From Salinisphaera sp002433465 (GTDB taxonomy: Bacteria; Pseudomonadota; Gammaproteobacteria; Nevskiales; Salinisphaeraceae), in contig NZ_APNL01000013.1 in the NCBI RefSeq assembly GCF_040361435.1, positions 62,001 through 126,000 on the forward strand: DNA of 64,000 nucleotides, given 5' to 3'. Of the stretch, positions 15,194-23,975 are shown one piece after another. Positions within the stretch are counted from its first letter, which is position 1, and every line of letters starts with the position of its first letter. Below the pieces are notes generated by a model. The model was not told the origin of the DNA and did no database searches. It saw only the letters and a list, made by a program, of their open reading frames with translations. Both the position numbers and the translations under genes were made by a program.

Positions 15194-16930
15194 TTAAGGG
15201 TCCTGCGCGGCGTCGCCGGCGGGCTCACCCTGGCGTAGACGCAGCAGCAGATCGGCGATCAAACGCTGGTCGTGGCGGCCGGCGAACGTTGTCTCCACGA
15301 TACGACGCAGCGCCTCGCGCGTTCCACCGTGCCGAGCGACGATCAACGGCAGTTCGGAATCCCGCGCCGAGGGGCTGCCGTGCCAGGAATGATAAAGCGG
15401 TGCGAAATAATAACGCTGGGCCGGGTCTTCGCGATCGCCGTTGTGTGCGACCAGAATCAGATCGCCGGCGCGATCACCGTGCGGGCCCACCGTCAGGTCG
15501 TGCAGCCTTTGCGGCATATCGACGTAGGTCGGATGCGGATGGGCGGCCAGATAGTCCGCGATCGGCTGGGTCTTGCCGTGCCCGGTATAGACCTCGAAGA
15601 CCTGTTCGGCGTCGCTGTCGGACGCCGCGGTACGAACCAGGATCATGTCCAGCGTATCCCGCATTTCCGGTACGAGCAGGCCGTCTTCGTTGTTGCGATA
15701 GAACGCCTCGGCCGCGGTTTCGATATCCGCGGCGCGCGCGGGCTGGGTCCAGTCGCAGGGCGTATCGCGGGTGGCACAGGTGGTGCGATCGGCCACGTAT
15801 ACATAGGCCAGCGCGCCCTGGTAGGCGATCACGGCATCGAAGAACACGTCGTCATCGACATCCAGCGCATAGGGACGCAGGGTAAAGCCGGCGGCTTCGA
15901 GCACGTTGGGCGGCTCGCCCGCACCGTCGGTCGAAAGCGAGTGCGCGTCGTCGTGCAGCACGCCGGTATGGCCATGGTCCGAGGTGATCACGATATAGCG
16001 ATCGTCGAGCTCGCCGGCCTCTTCCAGCGCTTCGTAGAGGTCGGCCATCATCGGCTCGAGGCCTTTCTTGAGGTAGTCGCGGCGCGAAACGTCCGGATCC
16101 GCGTCGGTGATATGGGCATAGTGATCCAGCCCGGGCAGATAGATCGTGATGACATCGGCGGCCAGTTCGTCCTCGATGAGGTCGTCCATGTTCTCGATGA
16201 CCTCGGCGTCCAGCTCCTCGAACAGCGATAGCGACTGCGCGCCGGTGAGCTGGCCGGCCACATGTTCGGCAAACAGGCTCTGAAAGGCATCCAGCATGGC
16301 CGTACGGTCGGTGAGGATCAGACGATCAGCACCGCGATAGAACTGATGCATGCCCACCCAGATACGCGCACCCGGGTCGGTTTCGCGCAGGCGTTCATAG
16401 ATGGTCGGCACTTCCAGCAGATCGTTCGCATAGCCGTCGGTATAGATCTTGAATACCTGCGTGGCTTCGGGAATCGTCACCGGCACGGGCGCGGCATACT
16501 CGCCGGTCGCACGAATGAAGTACTCGTTGCCGGCCACGCCGTGCTCGGCCGGATTGGCGCCGGTGACCGTGGTGGCCCAGGACACGGCGGTCGATGAGGG
16601 CAGCACGCTGACGATCGAGTCCTCGAACCAGGCATGGGCGAACTCGTGGCTGCCCTCGTCGCCCAGCAGGCGCGCCATCTCGGGCAGCTCGCCGGCGCGC
16701 AGCATGTCGTAGAGCAGGGGCCGATCGATGCCGTCGATGGCCACCAGCAGCAGCTTGGGCGCCTCGCGGGCGGCCGGTCGTGCGTCGGCATCTGTGTCGC
16801 GTAGTTCGACCTGTTCGCCCGCCACCCAGAACTGGGCGGCCTGCCAGGCGCAGCCGCTGGCCAACACGGCCGCGCAAGCACCCAGTACCAAGCCCGCGGC
16901 ACGTGCCCGCCGACTGTTTGCTATTCCCAC
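15194..16930 (-). CDS. Alkaline-phosphatase superfamily phosphodiesterase, lipoprotein
   Basis: A ~578-residue predicted exported enzyme of the nucleotide pyrophosphatase/phosphodiesterase type. The GTG start chosen here has AAGGAG seven bases upstream; an earlier in-frame ATG would add 48 unlikely residues. A lipoprotein signal ends in LASGCAW. Two-metal site elements are visible: LLVAIDGIDRP, the nucleophile region STAVSWATTVTGANPAEHG, PGLDHYAH and ITSDHGHTG, with a final YHSWHGSPS His. It probably acts in the periplasm, tethered by lipid, on a phosphodiester substrate that cannot be identified. The DUF3253 gene follows it by two bases on the same strand, so they may share a transcript. Confidence 0.87.
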   Translation of the reverse strand: MGIANSRRARAAGLVLGACAAVLASGCAWQAAQFWVAGEQVELRDTDADARPAAREAPKLLLVAIDGIDRPLLYDMLRAGELPEMARLLGDEGSHEFAHAWFEDSIVSVLPSSTAVSWATTVTGANPAEHGVAGNEYFIRATGEYAAPVPVTIPEATQVFKIYTDGYANDLLEVPTIYERLRETDPGARIWVGMHQFYRGADRLILTDRTAMLDAFQSLFAEHVAGQLTGAQSLSLFEELDAEVIENMDDLIEDELAADVITIYLPGLDHYAHITDADPDVSRRDYLKKGLEPMMADLYEALEEAGELDDRYIVITSDHGHTGVLHDDAHSLSTDGAGEPPNVLEAAGFTLRPYALDVDDDVFFDAVIAYQGALAYVYVADRTTCATRDTPCDWTQPARAADIETAAEAFYRNNEDGLLVPEMRDTLDMILVRTAASDSDAEQVFEVYTGHGKTQPIADYLAAHPHPTYVDMPQRLHDLTVGPHGDRAGDLILVAHNGDREDPAQRYYFAPLYHSWHGSPSARDSELPLIVARHGGTREALRRIVETTFAGRHDQRLIADLLLRLRQGEPAGDAAQDP

Positions 16931-17192
16931 GCTCTGACTCCTTGTTCGCGTTGCTCGCGGCGACGCGGCTTTGCCCACGCGCAGCGGGCCACGCCCATTT
17001 TCGCGCGCAAAAAATAAACGAAACGGCGCCGCACCGCCTGCGTTTACTCCCAGATCGCCGCGCTGTCGGCCCACGCGGTCATTGGCCTGTACATGCTTGA
17101 CGCCGCACTAACACCGGCCGTCGCAAAGTAGCGGCTCGTACGAGGCAAGTGGTCGACCGGGACATATCGCAGGCCACGAAAAAGGAGTTGTT

Positions 17193-18173
17193 ATGCCCTT
17201 ATTGTGGATGTTTGCGGGGCTGTTGGTCTTTGTGACCGGCTCCATGTTCTATGTGTACCGCCTTCGCGGCAACGTACGATACGACAGCTTCAAACAGTAT
17301 CTGCGCAAGGGCTGGCCGATTTTCAGCCCGCTCAACTGCCTGTTGTATCTGTTTACCGAGCCCCGGGCACAAAAGCCGATCGCCGATACGGCGCGCTTTC
17401 CCGAGCTGGACGTGATTGAGCGTAACTGGCCGGTGATTCGCGAAGAAGCCCTCGCCCTGTATCGCAGCAACGCCTTCGAAGACACCCAGTCCACCGAGTC
17501 GGCGGCCTATTACGACATCGGCTTTCGTACCTTCTACAAGTACGGCTGGCGCAAGTTCTATCTGCGCTGGTATGGCACCACCCACAACTCGGCCCAGCGT
17601 CTGTGCCCACGGACCACGCGCCTGCTCGAAGGCGTGTCCTGCGTGAATGGCGCCATGTTCTCGGTGTTACCGGCCGGTTCCAAACTCACGCGTCATGCCG
17701 ACCCGGCGGCCTGTTCGTTGCGGTATCACCTGGGCCTGGCCACGCCCAACGACGACGCCTGCTATATCAATATCGACGGCGAGGATTATTCCTGGCGCGA
17801 CGGCGAGACGCTGCTGTTCGACGAAACCTATCTGCATTACGCCCATAACGATGCCGAACAGGATCGCGTCATCCTGATGTGCGATGTCGAGCGGCCGACG
17901 CGCGTGGTCGGCCCGGTCGTGAATTTCTTCTACAAGGCCATCATGCGCGCCACGCTCGTGCCCAACACCGCCGAGGACAAGCGCGGCCTGGCCAATCGGG
18001 TATTCGCAGGCCTCGCACCCGTGTTGGCGAACACGCGCGAACTCAAGCACACGCATCCAGCGCGTTACACCACCATCAAGTACTGCGTAAACGCGACACT
18101 GGTCATGCTGGCCGGCGGCCTGCTGCTGGGCGCCTGCATGGCCGTGTATTCGCTGGGCACCGCGCTTGCCTGA
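17193..18173 (+). CDS. lpxO: LpxO-like lipid A hydroxylase (Asp/Asn beta-hydroxylase fold)
   Basis: A 326-residue Fe(II)/2-oxoglutarate dioxygenase. LpxO adds a 2-hydroxyl to a secondary acyl chain of lipid A. An N-terminal transmembrane helix (~4-24) is followed by the conserved WPIFSPLNCLLYLFTEP segment and the catalytic domain. The iron ligands are likely in KLTRHADPA (His-x-Asp) and YLHYAHN (His), with the 2-oxoglutarate-binding Arg near the end of the SLRYHLGL-to-VERP region. A C-terminal hydrophobic helix (~298-318) is seen in this group. A good ribosome binding site (AAGGAG) precedes the ATG. Outer-membrane remodelling is the expected role. Confidence 0.88.
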   Translation: MPLLWMFAGLLVFVTGSMFYVYRLRGNVRYDSFKQYLRKGWPIFSPLNCLLYLFTEPRAQKPIADTARFPELDVIERNWPVIREEALALYRSNAFEDTQSTESAAYYDIGFRTFYKYGWRKFYLRWYGTTHNSAQRLCPRTTRLLEGVSCVNGAMFSVLPAGSKLTRHADPAACSLRYHLGLATPNDDACYINIDGEDYSWRDGETLLFDETYLHYAHNDAEQDRVILMCDVERPTRVVGPVVNFFYKAIMRATLVPNTAEDKRGLANRVFAGLAPVLANTRELKHTHPARYTTIKYCVNATLVMLAGGLLLGACMAVYSLGTALA

Positions 18174-18461
18174 TCGCCGCGCCGGTACCGGCCGGGGCCG
18201 GCCGGGCGCGCCCGACATCGACGAGGGCTGAAATCCTGCGTCGATGCGCGAACGAATACGGGCCGGCGCGTGCTCGTTCGAGCCACGCTGCGGTCATAAT
18301 GGGCGATACCCCCCTTCGCAGGGGCGAACGTCACATGCGGGAGACGCCTGGCACGGATTTCGCTAACTGACAGCTGTCGTGAGTGAAAACCGGATCGGGC
18401 GCTTCAAGCATCGCGGCGCCCGTACCGTTACCGCGGAGTCCGCGTACGTGAAACGTATCGA

Positions 18462-19559
18462 ATGCTAGAAAGTCTGGATACCCCGGCCGGGCGCTGGGCG
18501 CTGGCGCTGTGTACGGGCGCCGCCTCGGCAATCGTCGTGACCATCGTCTATGTCCTGCTGATCAAGGTGGCCTATCGGCTGACCCTGCGGCATACCGTCG
18601 CCCGGGAATTCCTGCGCCAGTGCGACAAGCCCGGCGCGGTGGTGGTGTTCTTCCTGACCCTGCAGGCGGTCTGGCATGCCAGCCCGGACGATATCCCCTG
18701 GATCGCGGCCATTCGGCATATGAACAGCCTATGCCTGATCCTGGCACTGACCTGGGCCGCGCTCTGTGCGATCACGGCCATCGGCGATCTCATCGTCAGC
18801 CTTAACCCGGCCGTGGAAGGCCGGCACCACTCGGCGCGCAAGCTCGAGACCCAGGCGCGTTTTCTCACCCGCGGCCTGACGGTGCTGGTGGCGATCATCG
18901 GCATCTCCACCGCGCTGATGACCTTTCCCTCGATTCGCCAGCTGGGCACCAGCCTGCTCGCCTCGGCCGGTATCGGCGGCCTGATCATCGGTTTTGCCGC
19001 GCGGCCGGTGCTGTCGAACCTGCTGGCGGGCTTGCAGATCGCGTTATCGCAGCCCTTTCGGATCGAAGACGTACTCAAGTTCAAGGACGAATGGTGCTGG
19101 GTCGAGGAAGTGACCATCACCTATGTCGTGCTGCGCACCTGGGATTTGCGCCGCTTGGTGGTGCCTTTGCAGTGGTTTATCGAAAACCCCTTCGAGAACT
19201 GGACGCGCCGGCCCACGAGCCTGATGGGCTCGGTATTCATGTGGCTGGACTACCGCATGCCGGTGCCGCCGCTGCGCGCCGAGTTCGAACGCCTGCTCAA
19301 GGCCGACAGCGCCTGGGACGAACTCATCGGCACCACTCAGGTGGTGGAGGCCGGCGAGCACGCCATGCAAATACGCTTTTTGATGAGCTCGAACGATTCC
19401 ATCGCGCTGTGGCATCTGCGCTGTCGCATGCGCGAGGCGCTGCTGGATTTCGTACAGCGCGACTATCCGGACTATCTGCCGAACGTGCGGGCCCGTATCA
19501 ACGAAGACGAAGTGCCCGAGCCGTCACGCCCACCCGACCCGACGCCCGATCAGGCCTGA
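18462..19559 (+). CDS. MscS-family mechanosensitive channel (2 of 3)
   Basis: A 365-residue MscS-like channel with four N-terminal helices. The pore helix reads LLASAGIGGLIIGFAARPVLSNLLAGLQIAL (residues ~165-195), followed by FRIEDVLKFKDEWCWVEEVTITYVVLRTWDLRRLVVP, a beta-domain variant found in YbdG/plant MSL-like subgroups rather than classical MscS. The vestibule ends in a short proline-rich tail (~350-365). It stands alone on the plus strand after a 288-bp intergenic stretch with no recognisable gene. Confidence 0.9.
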   Translation: MLESLDTPAGRWALALCTGAASAIVVTIVYVLLIKVAYRLTLRHTVAREFLRQCDKPGAVVVFFLTLQAVWHASPDDIPWIAAIRHMNSLCLILALTWAALCAITAIGDLIVSLNPAVEGRHHSARKLETQARFLTRGLTVLVAIIGISTALMTFPSIRQLGTSLLASAGIGGLIIGFAARPVLSNLLAGLQIALSQPFRIEDVLKFKDEWCWVEEVTITYVVLRTWDLRRLVVPLQWFIENPFENWTRRPTSLMGSVFMWLDYRMPVPPLRAEFERLLKADSAWDELIGTTQVVEAGEHAMQIRFLMSSNDSIALWHLRCRMREALLDFVQRDYPDYLPNVRARINEDEVPEPSRPPDPTPDQA

Positions 19560-19569
19560 TCAGCCCTGG

Positions 19570-20226
19570 TCAGCCCTGTTCGACCTGCTCGGCCGCGATC
19601 TGGCGCAGGGCATCGGCCAATGTCTCGGGCGGCTGGGCGCCGGCCAGCAGATACTTCTGGGCGACGATGAACGACGGCACCGAAGATACGCCCAGCGACT
19701 GCCAGTAGCCGATTTCGTGTTCCACCTGCTCGGCATAGGCATCGCCGGCAACGATTTCGCGGATGCGCCCGCCATCGAGCCCCAGCGATTCGCCGATCGT
19801 GGCCAGCAGCGCTGGGTCCGTGGGGTTTTGCGCGCGACCGAAGTAGGCCTCGAACAGCGCCCGGTTGAACCCGGCGTCGCAGCCCTGCTCCTTGGCGTAC
19901 GCCAGCACGCGATGCGTTGCGAACGTGTTCCACGAACGGCGCTCGAGCGCCTTTTCGAAATTCAGCCCCAGTTCGTGTGCCGCGGCGGTGATCTCATGCT
20001 GGGAGGCTTTCATCTCGGCCTCGCTACGGCCGTATTTGGCGCTCAGATGCTCGAGAATATCGCGGCCTTCGGCCGGCACGTCCGGGTTGAGCAGAAACGG
20101 ATGCCATTCAACTTCCACCGCGAGTTCATCAGTCAGCAGCGCCAGCGCCTGCTGCAGGCGCGCATCGCCGATGGCACACCAAGGGCAGACCACATCGGAC
20201 ACCAGATCGATCTTGAGCGTTTGCAT
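19570..20226 (-). CDS. DsbA-family oxidoreductase, FrnE-like
   Basis: A 218-residue cytoplasmic DsbA-fold protein. The redox motif is SDVVCPWCAIG (Cys14-Pro-Trp-Cys17), and the family's helical insert and a C-terminal SLGVSSVPSFIVAQKYLLAGAQPPE block with the cis-Pro (SVPSF) are present. FrnE-type members act as disulfide oxidoreductases in the cytoplasm, often in oxidative-stress tolerance. There is no signal peptide, consistent with that group. It is convergent with the MscS gene and only ten bases from its stop. Confidence 0.92.
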   Translation of the reverse strand: MQTLKIDLVSDVVCPWCAIGDARLQQALALLTDELAVEVEWHPFLLNPDVPAEGRDILEHLSAKYGRSEAEMKASQHEITAAAHELGLNFEKALERRSWNTFATHRVLAYAKEQGCDAGFNRALFEAYFGRAQNPTDPALLATIGESLGLDGGRIREIVAGDAYAEQVEHEIGYWQSLGVSSVPSFIVAQKYLLAGAQPPETLADALRQIAAEQVEQG

Positions 20227-20310
20227 CGCTCGGCTCGTGACAGGATTTATGTACGGATAGTGCCGTTGCTTACGCCGGTTTCAAGCCGGTAACCGCCGCC
20301 ATAGCCGCAG

Positions 20311-20958
20311 CTAGCCGCGGCGTCTACCGGCGGTGTCGTCGTCCGTGCCGCGCGACGCCGTGCTCTGCTGGAACTGCACCGCCATCGTGAGCGCACTCTC
20401 GCAAAACGCCATGACCCGCTCGAAATCGGCCTGGGGCAGCTGGCGCGCGGCTTCGTTGCCGCGATAAATATTCATCCACTGGCGATCGCGTTCGACCATG
20501 CCGGGCAACCGGCCCACGCCCCAGTCCTCGGCCAGAGCCCACAGACGCGGGTTGAAACCACGCACCAGCTGGATGAGAAACGGAATCGGATCGTTGCGGG
20601 CCAGCAGCGATGTCAGCCGCAGGATGAGATCGAACGACACCGTCGCCGAGCCCTGCTCCATGGCCTGCAGCACGGTCTTGTCCTCGAGGTCCAAAGCGTT
20701 GGCAAGTTCGTCGAGCGACAGCCCCGCGGTCTGGCGGGCATCCTGAATTGCCTCGCCGGCGCGTTTCATCCAGGCGCGCTGCTCGTCGGACAACAGCCGC
20801 CGCTGGGCGCGATCGAGAATGATGGTGCGCCCGATATCCAGCGTCAGCCCGCCCACGCGGCGGGTGAGCGCGCCCAGCGCCTTCTTCGACAGGCTGCCGC
20901 TGAGGCTCGCGAACTGCCCCAACAGATTGCTGCGTGCGCTTTCGCCTTTGTCTGCCAT
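20311..20958 (-). CDS. XRE-type helix-turn-helix protein
   Basis: A 215-residue protein with a central helix-turn-helix (IQDARQTAGLSLDELANALDLEDKTVLQAMEQGSATVSFDLILRLTSLL, ~71-120). An N-terminal segment (SLSKKALGALTRRVGGLTLDIGRTIILDRAQRRLL) precedes it, and a C-terminal helical part with NPRLWALAEDWGVGRLPGMVERDRQWMNIYRGNEAARQL follows. The latter pattern is found in a group of uncharacterised proteobacterial XRE regulators. It is probably a cytoplasmic transcription factor; its target is unknown. The gene is 84 bp from the DsbA-like gene on the same strand and could be its co-transcribed regulator, but spacing does not force this. Confidence 0.8.
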   Translation of the reverse strand: MADKGESARSNLLGQFASLSGSLSKKALGALTRRVGGLTLDIGRTIILDRAQRRLLSDEQRAWMKRAGEAIQDARQTAGLSLDELANALDLEDKTVLQAMEQGSATVSFDLILRLTSLLARNDPIPFLIQLVRGFNPRLWALAEDWGVGRLPGMVERDRQWMNIYRGNEAARQLPQADFERVMAFCESALTMAVQFQQSTASRGTDDDTAGRRRG

Positions 20959-21117
20959 ACGATTCGACCATCCGCGGCTGTATTGCAGCGCTGATCATGC
21001 ACGCCCGGCGTGCGGTGCGCGAGTCGAACCGAGCGCGTTGTCGATTCGTCGGGCATGCGGTCGCGCCAGTCGAGGTCCAGGCGCTCACTACAAACGGCGG
21101 GACTTTCGATCCTCGAA

Positions 21118-22611
21118 TCAGACCCAATCGACGGCCATTGCCAGATCGGCAACGAAACGCGCGTATTCGCTATGGTTCGCCGCAGCCGCGCCGCGGCGCA
21201 GCAGATAGGACGGATGCACGGTCAGCAGATAGCGCCGACCGTCGTGGTCGATGAACCGGCCGCGATCACGGCTGACGCGCACGTCGGCACCGAGCAGCGA
21301 GCGCCCGGCGGTGGCGCCCAGGCAAATCACGAGCTCCGGCGCCACCAGGCCGATCTCGGTGTCCAGCCAGGGGCGACAGGCCATGACTTCGGTTTCACTC
21401 GGGGTGGCATGCAGGCGCGTCTTGCCGCGTGGACTGAATTTGAAATGTTTGACGGCGTTGGTCAGATACACCCGCTCACGCGCGATCCCGGCCGCTGCCA
21501 GCGCGCGATCGAGCAGCTGGCCGGCCGGGCCGACGAATGGCCGGCCGGCAAGATCTTCGCGATCGCCGGGCTGTTCGCCTACGAGCATCACGCGCGCATG
21601 GGCCGGGCCTTCCCCGAACACGGTCTGGGTGGCGGGCTGCCAGAGCGGGCAGCTGCGACAGGTCGTCGCCTGCAGGGCGAGGCGTTCCAGCGAGGCGGGC
21701 GCGCTGGCTTCAACCGCCGCGGCATTGTCGGTGTCCGGGCTCGCCGGGCGCGGCCCGCAGCGCAGTTCGTCGCTGTGCCTGCGGTTGGCCTCCATGGCCT
21801 GCACGCGCCGGTCGGCATCGCGCAGAAGCGATGGAATGAGATGCGCCTCGGGCATGTTCTTCCAGTACTTCTGCGGCATTTCCGACTGCATCGCGCGAAT
21901 CTTGACCCGTGCGGGGTTGAATATGCTGCGGTAATAGGTCTGCCAGGCAGCCTCCAGCCGATCGCCCTCGGGCGCGGCCGACTTGTCGGTGCCGGGCGAG
22001 AACCAGACATCGCCCTCGCCTTCCCAGTGCGCGCAGCCGAACGGGGTGAGAATTGACCAACGCATGTTGGCGAATCGGCGTTTGAAAAAGCCGCTGACGT
22101 ACTCGACGATGAAATGCTCGGGCTCGAACCAGGCGACATAGCGCGGCTCGGCATCGGCAGCGCCCGGCTCATCGACTTCGCGAAAACGAACGAACGCCTT
22201 CATCTTGTGCACGTCGCGCCGTACGGCCTTGGCATAGGCCGTGAGGCGCACCACGTCGCGATCGCCGCTGAGCTGCAACAGATGGCGTTCGCCGTGGGTC
22301 AGCCGCCACAGCAGCCGATACAAAAGCGCCCAGCGATCATCGTCAACATGGCAGGCCACCGCGCGGGCCTGGTCGACGAAGGCCCTGGGCACCCGCCCCG
22401 CCGGCCGCGCTGGCGGCTTGTCGGCAGGCAGCGAGACTTTCGTATCCTGTGATTGCGCGCTCGGCTGCCACCAGACGCGCTCCGGCGGCGTATCGTCGGC
22501 CAGCAGCTGGCGCGCCCGGCCCTGCCAGCCGGCGAAATCCGGCGTAAAGCGTGCGACGACCTGATCCTTGGCGGTGGATGCGGCGTCGAATAGCGAAACC
22601 TGGAAACTCAT
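21118..22611 (-). CDS. udgX: DUF4130-UdgX fusion, uracil-DNA-binding repair protein
   Basis: A 497-residue fusion. The first ~260 residues are the DUF4130/TIGR03915-type domain that accompanies a radical SAM partner; the C-terminal ~190 residues are UdgX. UdgX excises uracil from DNA and stays covalently attached through a His. GEQPGDREDLAGRPFVGPAGQLLD gives the catalytic GEQPG motif, the CRSC pair fits the Fe-S cluster, and VKHFKFSPRGKTRLHATP is the R-loop with the linking His. The classical loop is KRRIH; here it is KTRLH, keeping the His but changing a basic residue. It starts directly after the stop of the radical SAM gene (TAGATG), so the two are translationally coupled. Confidence 0.9.
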   Translation of the reverse strand: MSFQVSLFDAASTAKDQVVARFTPDFAGWQGRARQLLADDTPPERVWWQPSAQSQDTKVSLPADKPPARPAGRVPRAFVDQARAVACHVDDDRWALLYRLLWRLTHGERHLLQLSGDRDVVRLTAYAKAVRRDVHKMKAFVRFREVDEPGAADAEPRYVAWFEPEHFIVEYVSGFFKRRFANMRWSILTPFGCAHWEGEGDVWFSPGTDKSAAPEGDRLEAAWQTYYRSIFNPARVKIRAMQSEMPQKYWKNMPEAHLIPSLLRDADRRVQAMEANRRHSDELRCGPRPASPDTDNAAAVEASAPASLERLALQATTCRSCPLWQPATQTVFGEGPAHARVMLVGEQPGDREDLAGRPFVGPAGQLLDRALAAAGIARERVYLTNAVKHFKFSPRGKTRLHATPSETEVMACRPWLDTEIGLVAPELVICLGATAGRSLLGADVRVSRDRGRFIDHDGRRYLLTVHPSYLLRRGAAAANHSEYARFVADLAMAVDWV

Positions 22612-23889
22612 CTAGAAATCGAAGGCCTGTTGCGCGGCCCGGGCGGGCGCAAAACGGGCTCGCAGCACGGCACTGGGTGCTTCGGACAAGGCCGGCTGGT
22701 GATTGGCGCAGACCACGAACGGCATGGCTTTCTTGACCCCGGCCTTCAACGCGACCAGATCTTCGAGGCGTATCTTCTGCCAGCGTCGAATCTTGAGCAG
22801 CTTTTGTACCGATTTGACGCCGAGACCGGGAACTCGCAGTAGCTGTTCGCGTGGGGCTCGGTTGAGATCCACCGGAAAATAACCGCGGTTGCGCAACGCC
22901 CAGGCCAGCTTCGGATCGACATCGAGATCGAGCATGCCGGCGGCCGCGAGATCGTCACTGCCGGCCGTTATTTCGTCGTGGCCATAGCCATAGAAGCGGA
23001 TCAGCCAGTCCGACTGGTACAGCCGGTGTTCGCGCATGAGCGGCGTACGCCGGGCCGGCAGCTTGGCCGAGGCATCGGCAATAGGCGAAAAGGCAGAGAA
23101 ATACACCCGCTTGAGCTTGTAGGCGGAGTACAGATTCGCCGTGGTGGACAGGATCTGGGCATCGGTGGACGGCTCGGCACCCACGATCATCTGCGTGGAC
23201 TGACCGGCGGGCGCGAACCGGGGCGCGGCGATTCGCCGCGGCGACAGACTCGACGTTCGACGCGCCTCGCGCCGGCTGTCGGCATATTCGTCCTGGCGCG
23301 CCCGGATACGCGCCATCGACAGCTTGATGGTTCGATGGTCCTTTTCCGGCGCGAGATCGGCAAGCGCGATCCGCGTGGGCAGTTCGACGTTGATCGACAG
23401 CCGGTCGGCATAGGTGCCAGCATCGGCGAGCAGCTGGCCGTCGGCGTCCGGAATGGTCTTGAGGTGGATATAGCCACGAAAATCGTGGTCGATACGCAGC
23501 CGGCGCGCGACTTCCACCAGCTGGCCCATGGTGTAGTCCGGGCTCTGGATCACCCCCGAACTCAGGAACAGGCCTTCGATATAGTTGCGCTTGTAGAAGT
23601 CCAGCGTCAGGCGCACCACTTCGTCGACCGTGAAGCGCGCCCGTGCCACATTCGACGAATTACGATTGATGCAGTAGCTGCATTCGTAGACGCAGAAGTT
23701 GGTCAGCAGGATCTTGAGCAACGAAATACAGCGCCCGTCCGGCGCATAGGCATGGCAGATGCCCGAGCCTTCGCTCGAACCAACGCCCTTGCCGTCCAGC
23801 GAGTGTCGCCGGCGGGTGCCACTCGACGCACAGGAGGCATCGTATTTCGCGGCATCCGCCAGGATTTCGAGTTTCTTGAGCAGCTCCAT
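22612..23889 (-). CDS. Putative DNA modification/repair radical SAM protein
   Basis: A 425-residue radical SAM enzyme of the family that is always found with UdgX. N-terminal KLEILADAAKYDASCASSGT is the family signature, and CVYECSYCINR (~67-77) supplies the three Cys of the 4Fe-4S cluster. A C-terminal helix-hairpin-helix (REQLLRVPGLGVKSVQKLLKIRRW, ~352-376) suggests DNA contact. The role is presumed DNA repair or base modification; no activity can be read from sequence. The ATG has no Shine-Dalgarno and begins two bases after a LexA-like box, so the transcript may be leaderless. It is the first gene of the two-gene operon with the UdgX fusion. Confidence 0.9.
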   Translation of the reverse strand: MELLKKLEILADAAKYDASCASSGTRRRHSLDGKGVGSSEGSGICHAYAPDGRCISLLKILLTNFCVYECSYCINRNSSNVARARFTVDEVVRLTLDFYKRNYIEGLFLSSGVIQSPDYTMGQLVEVARRLRIDHDFRGYIHLKTIPDADGQLLADAGTYADRLSINVELPTRIALADLAPEKDHRTIKLSMARIRARQDEYADSRREARRTSSLSPRRIAAPRFAPAGQSTQMIVGAEPSTDAQILSTTANLYSAYKLKRVYFSAFSPIADASAKLPARRTPLMREHRLYQSDWLIRFYGYGHDEITAGSDDLAAAGMLDLDVDPKLAWALRNRGYFPVDLNRAPREQLLRVPGLGVKSVQKLLKIRRWQKIRLEDLVALKAGVKKAMPFVVCANHQPALSEAPSAVLRARFAPARAAQQAFDF

Positions 23890-23891
23890 AA

Positions 23892-23907
23892 GTGTAACTA
23901 TATACAG
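23892..23907 (-). promoter_or_regulatory. LexA-like SOS box
   Basis: On the minus strand: CTGTATATAGTTACAC. It matches the gammaproteobacterial LexA consensus CTG-N10-CAG at 15 of the expected positions' pattern except the last half-site base (CAC for CAG), with the usual AT-rich core. It ends two bases before the ATG of the radical SAM gene, implying SOS control of the repair operon. Confidence 0.65.
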
Positions 23908-23975
23908 CTACACGCGGTTTGGATTCACCTACCGGTGATTTTCGCCAGCATACACGGCGCGCAGTCGAGCCTGCT

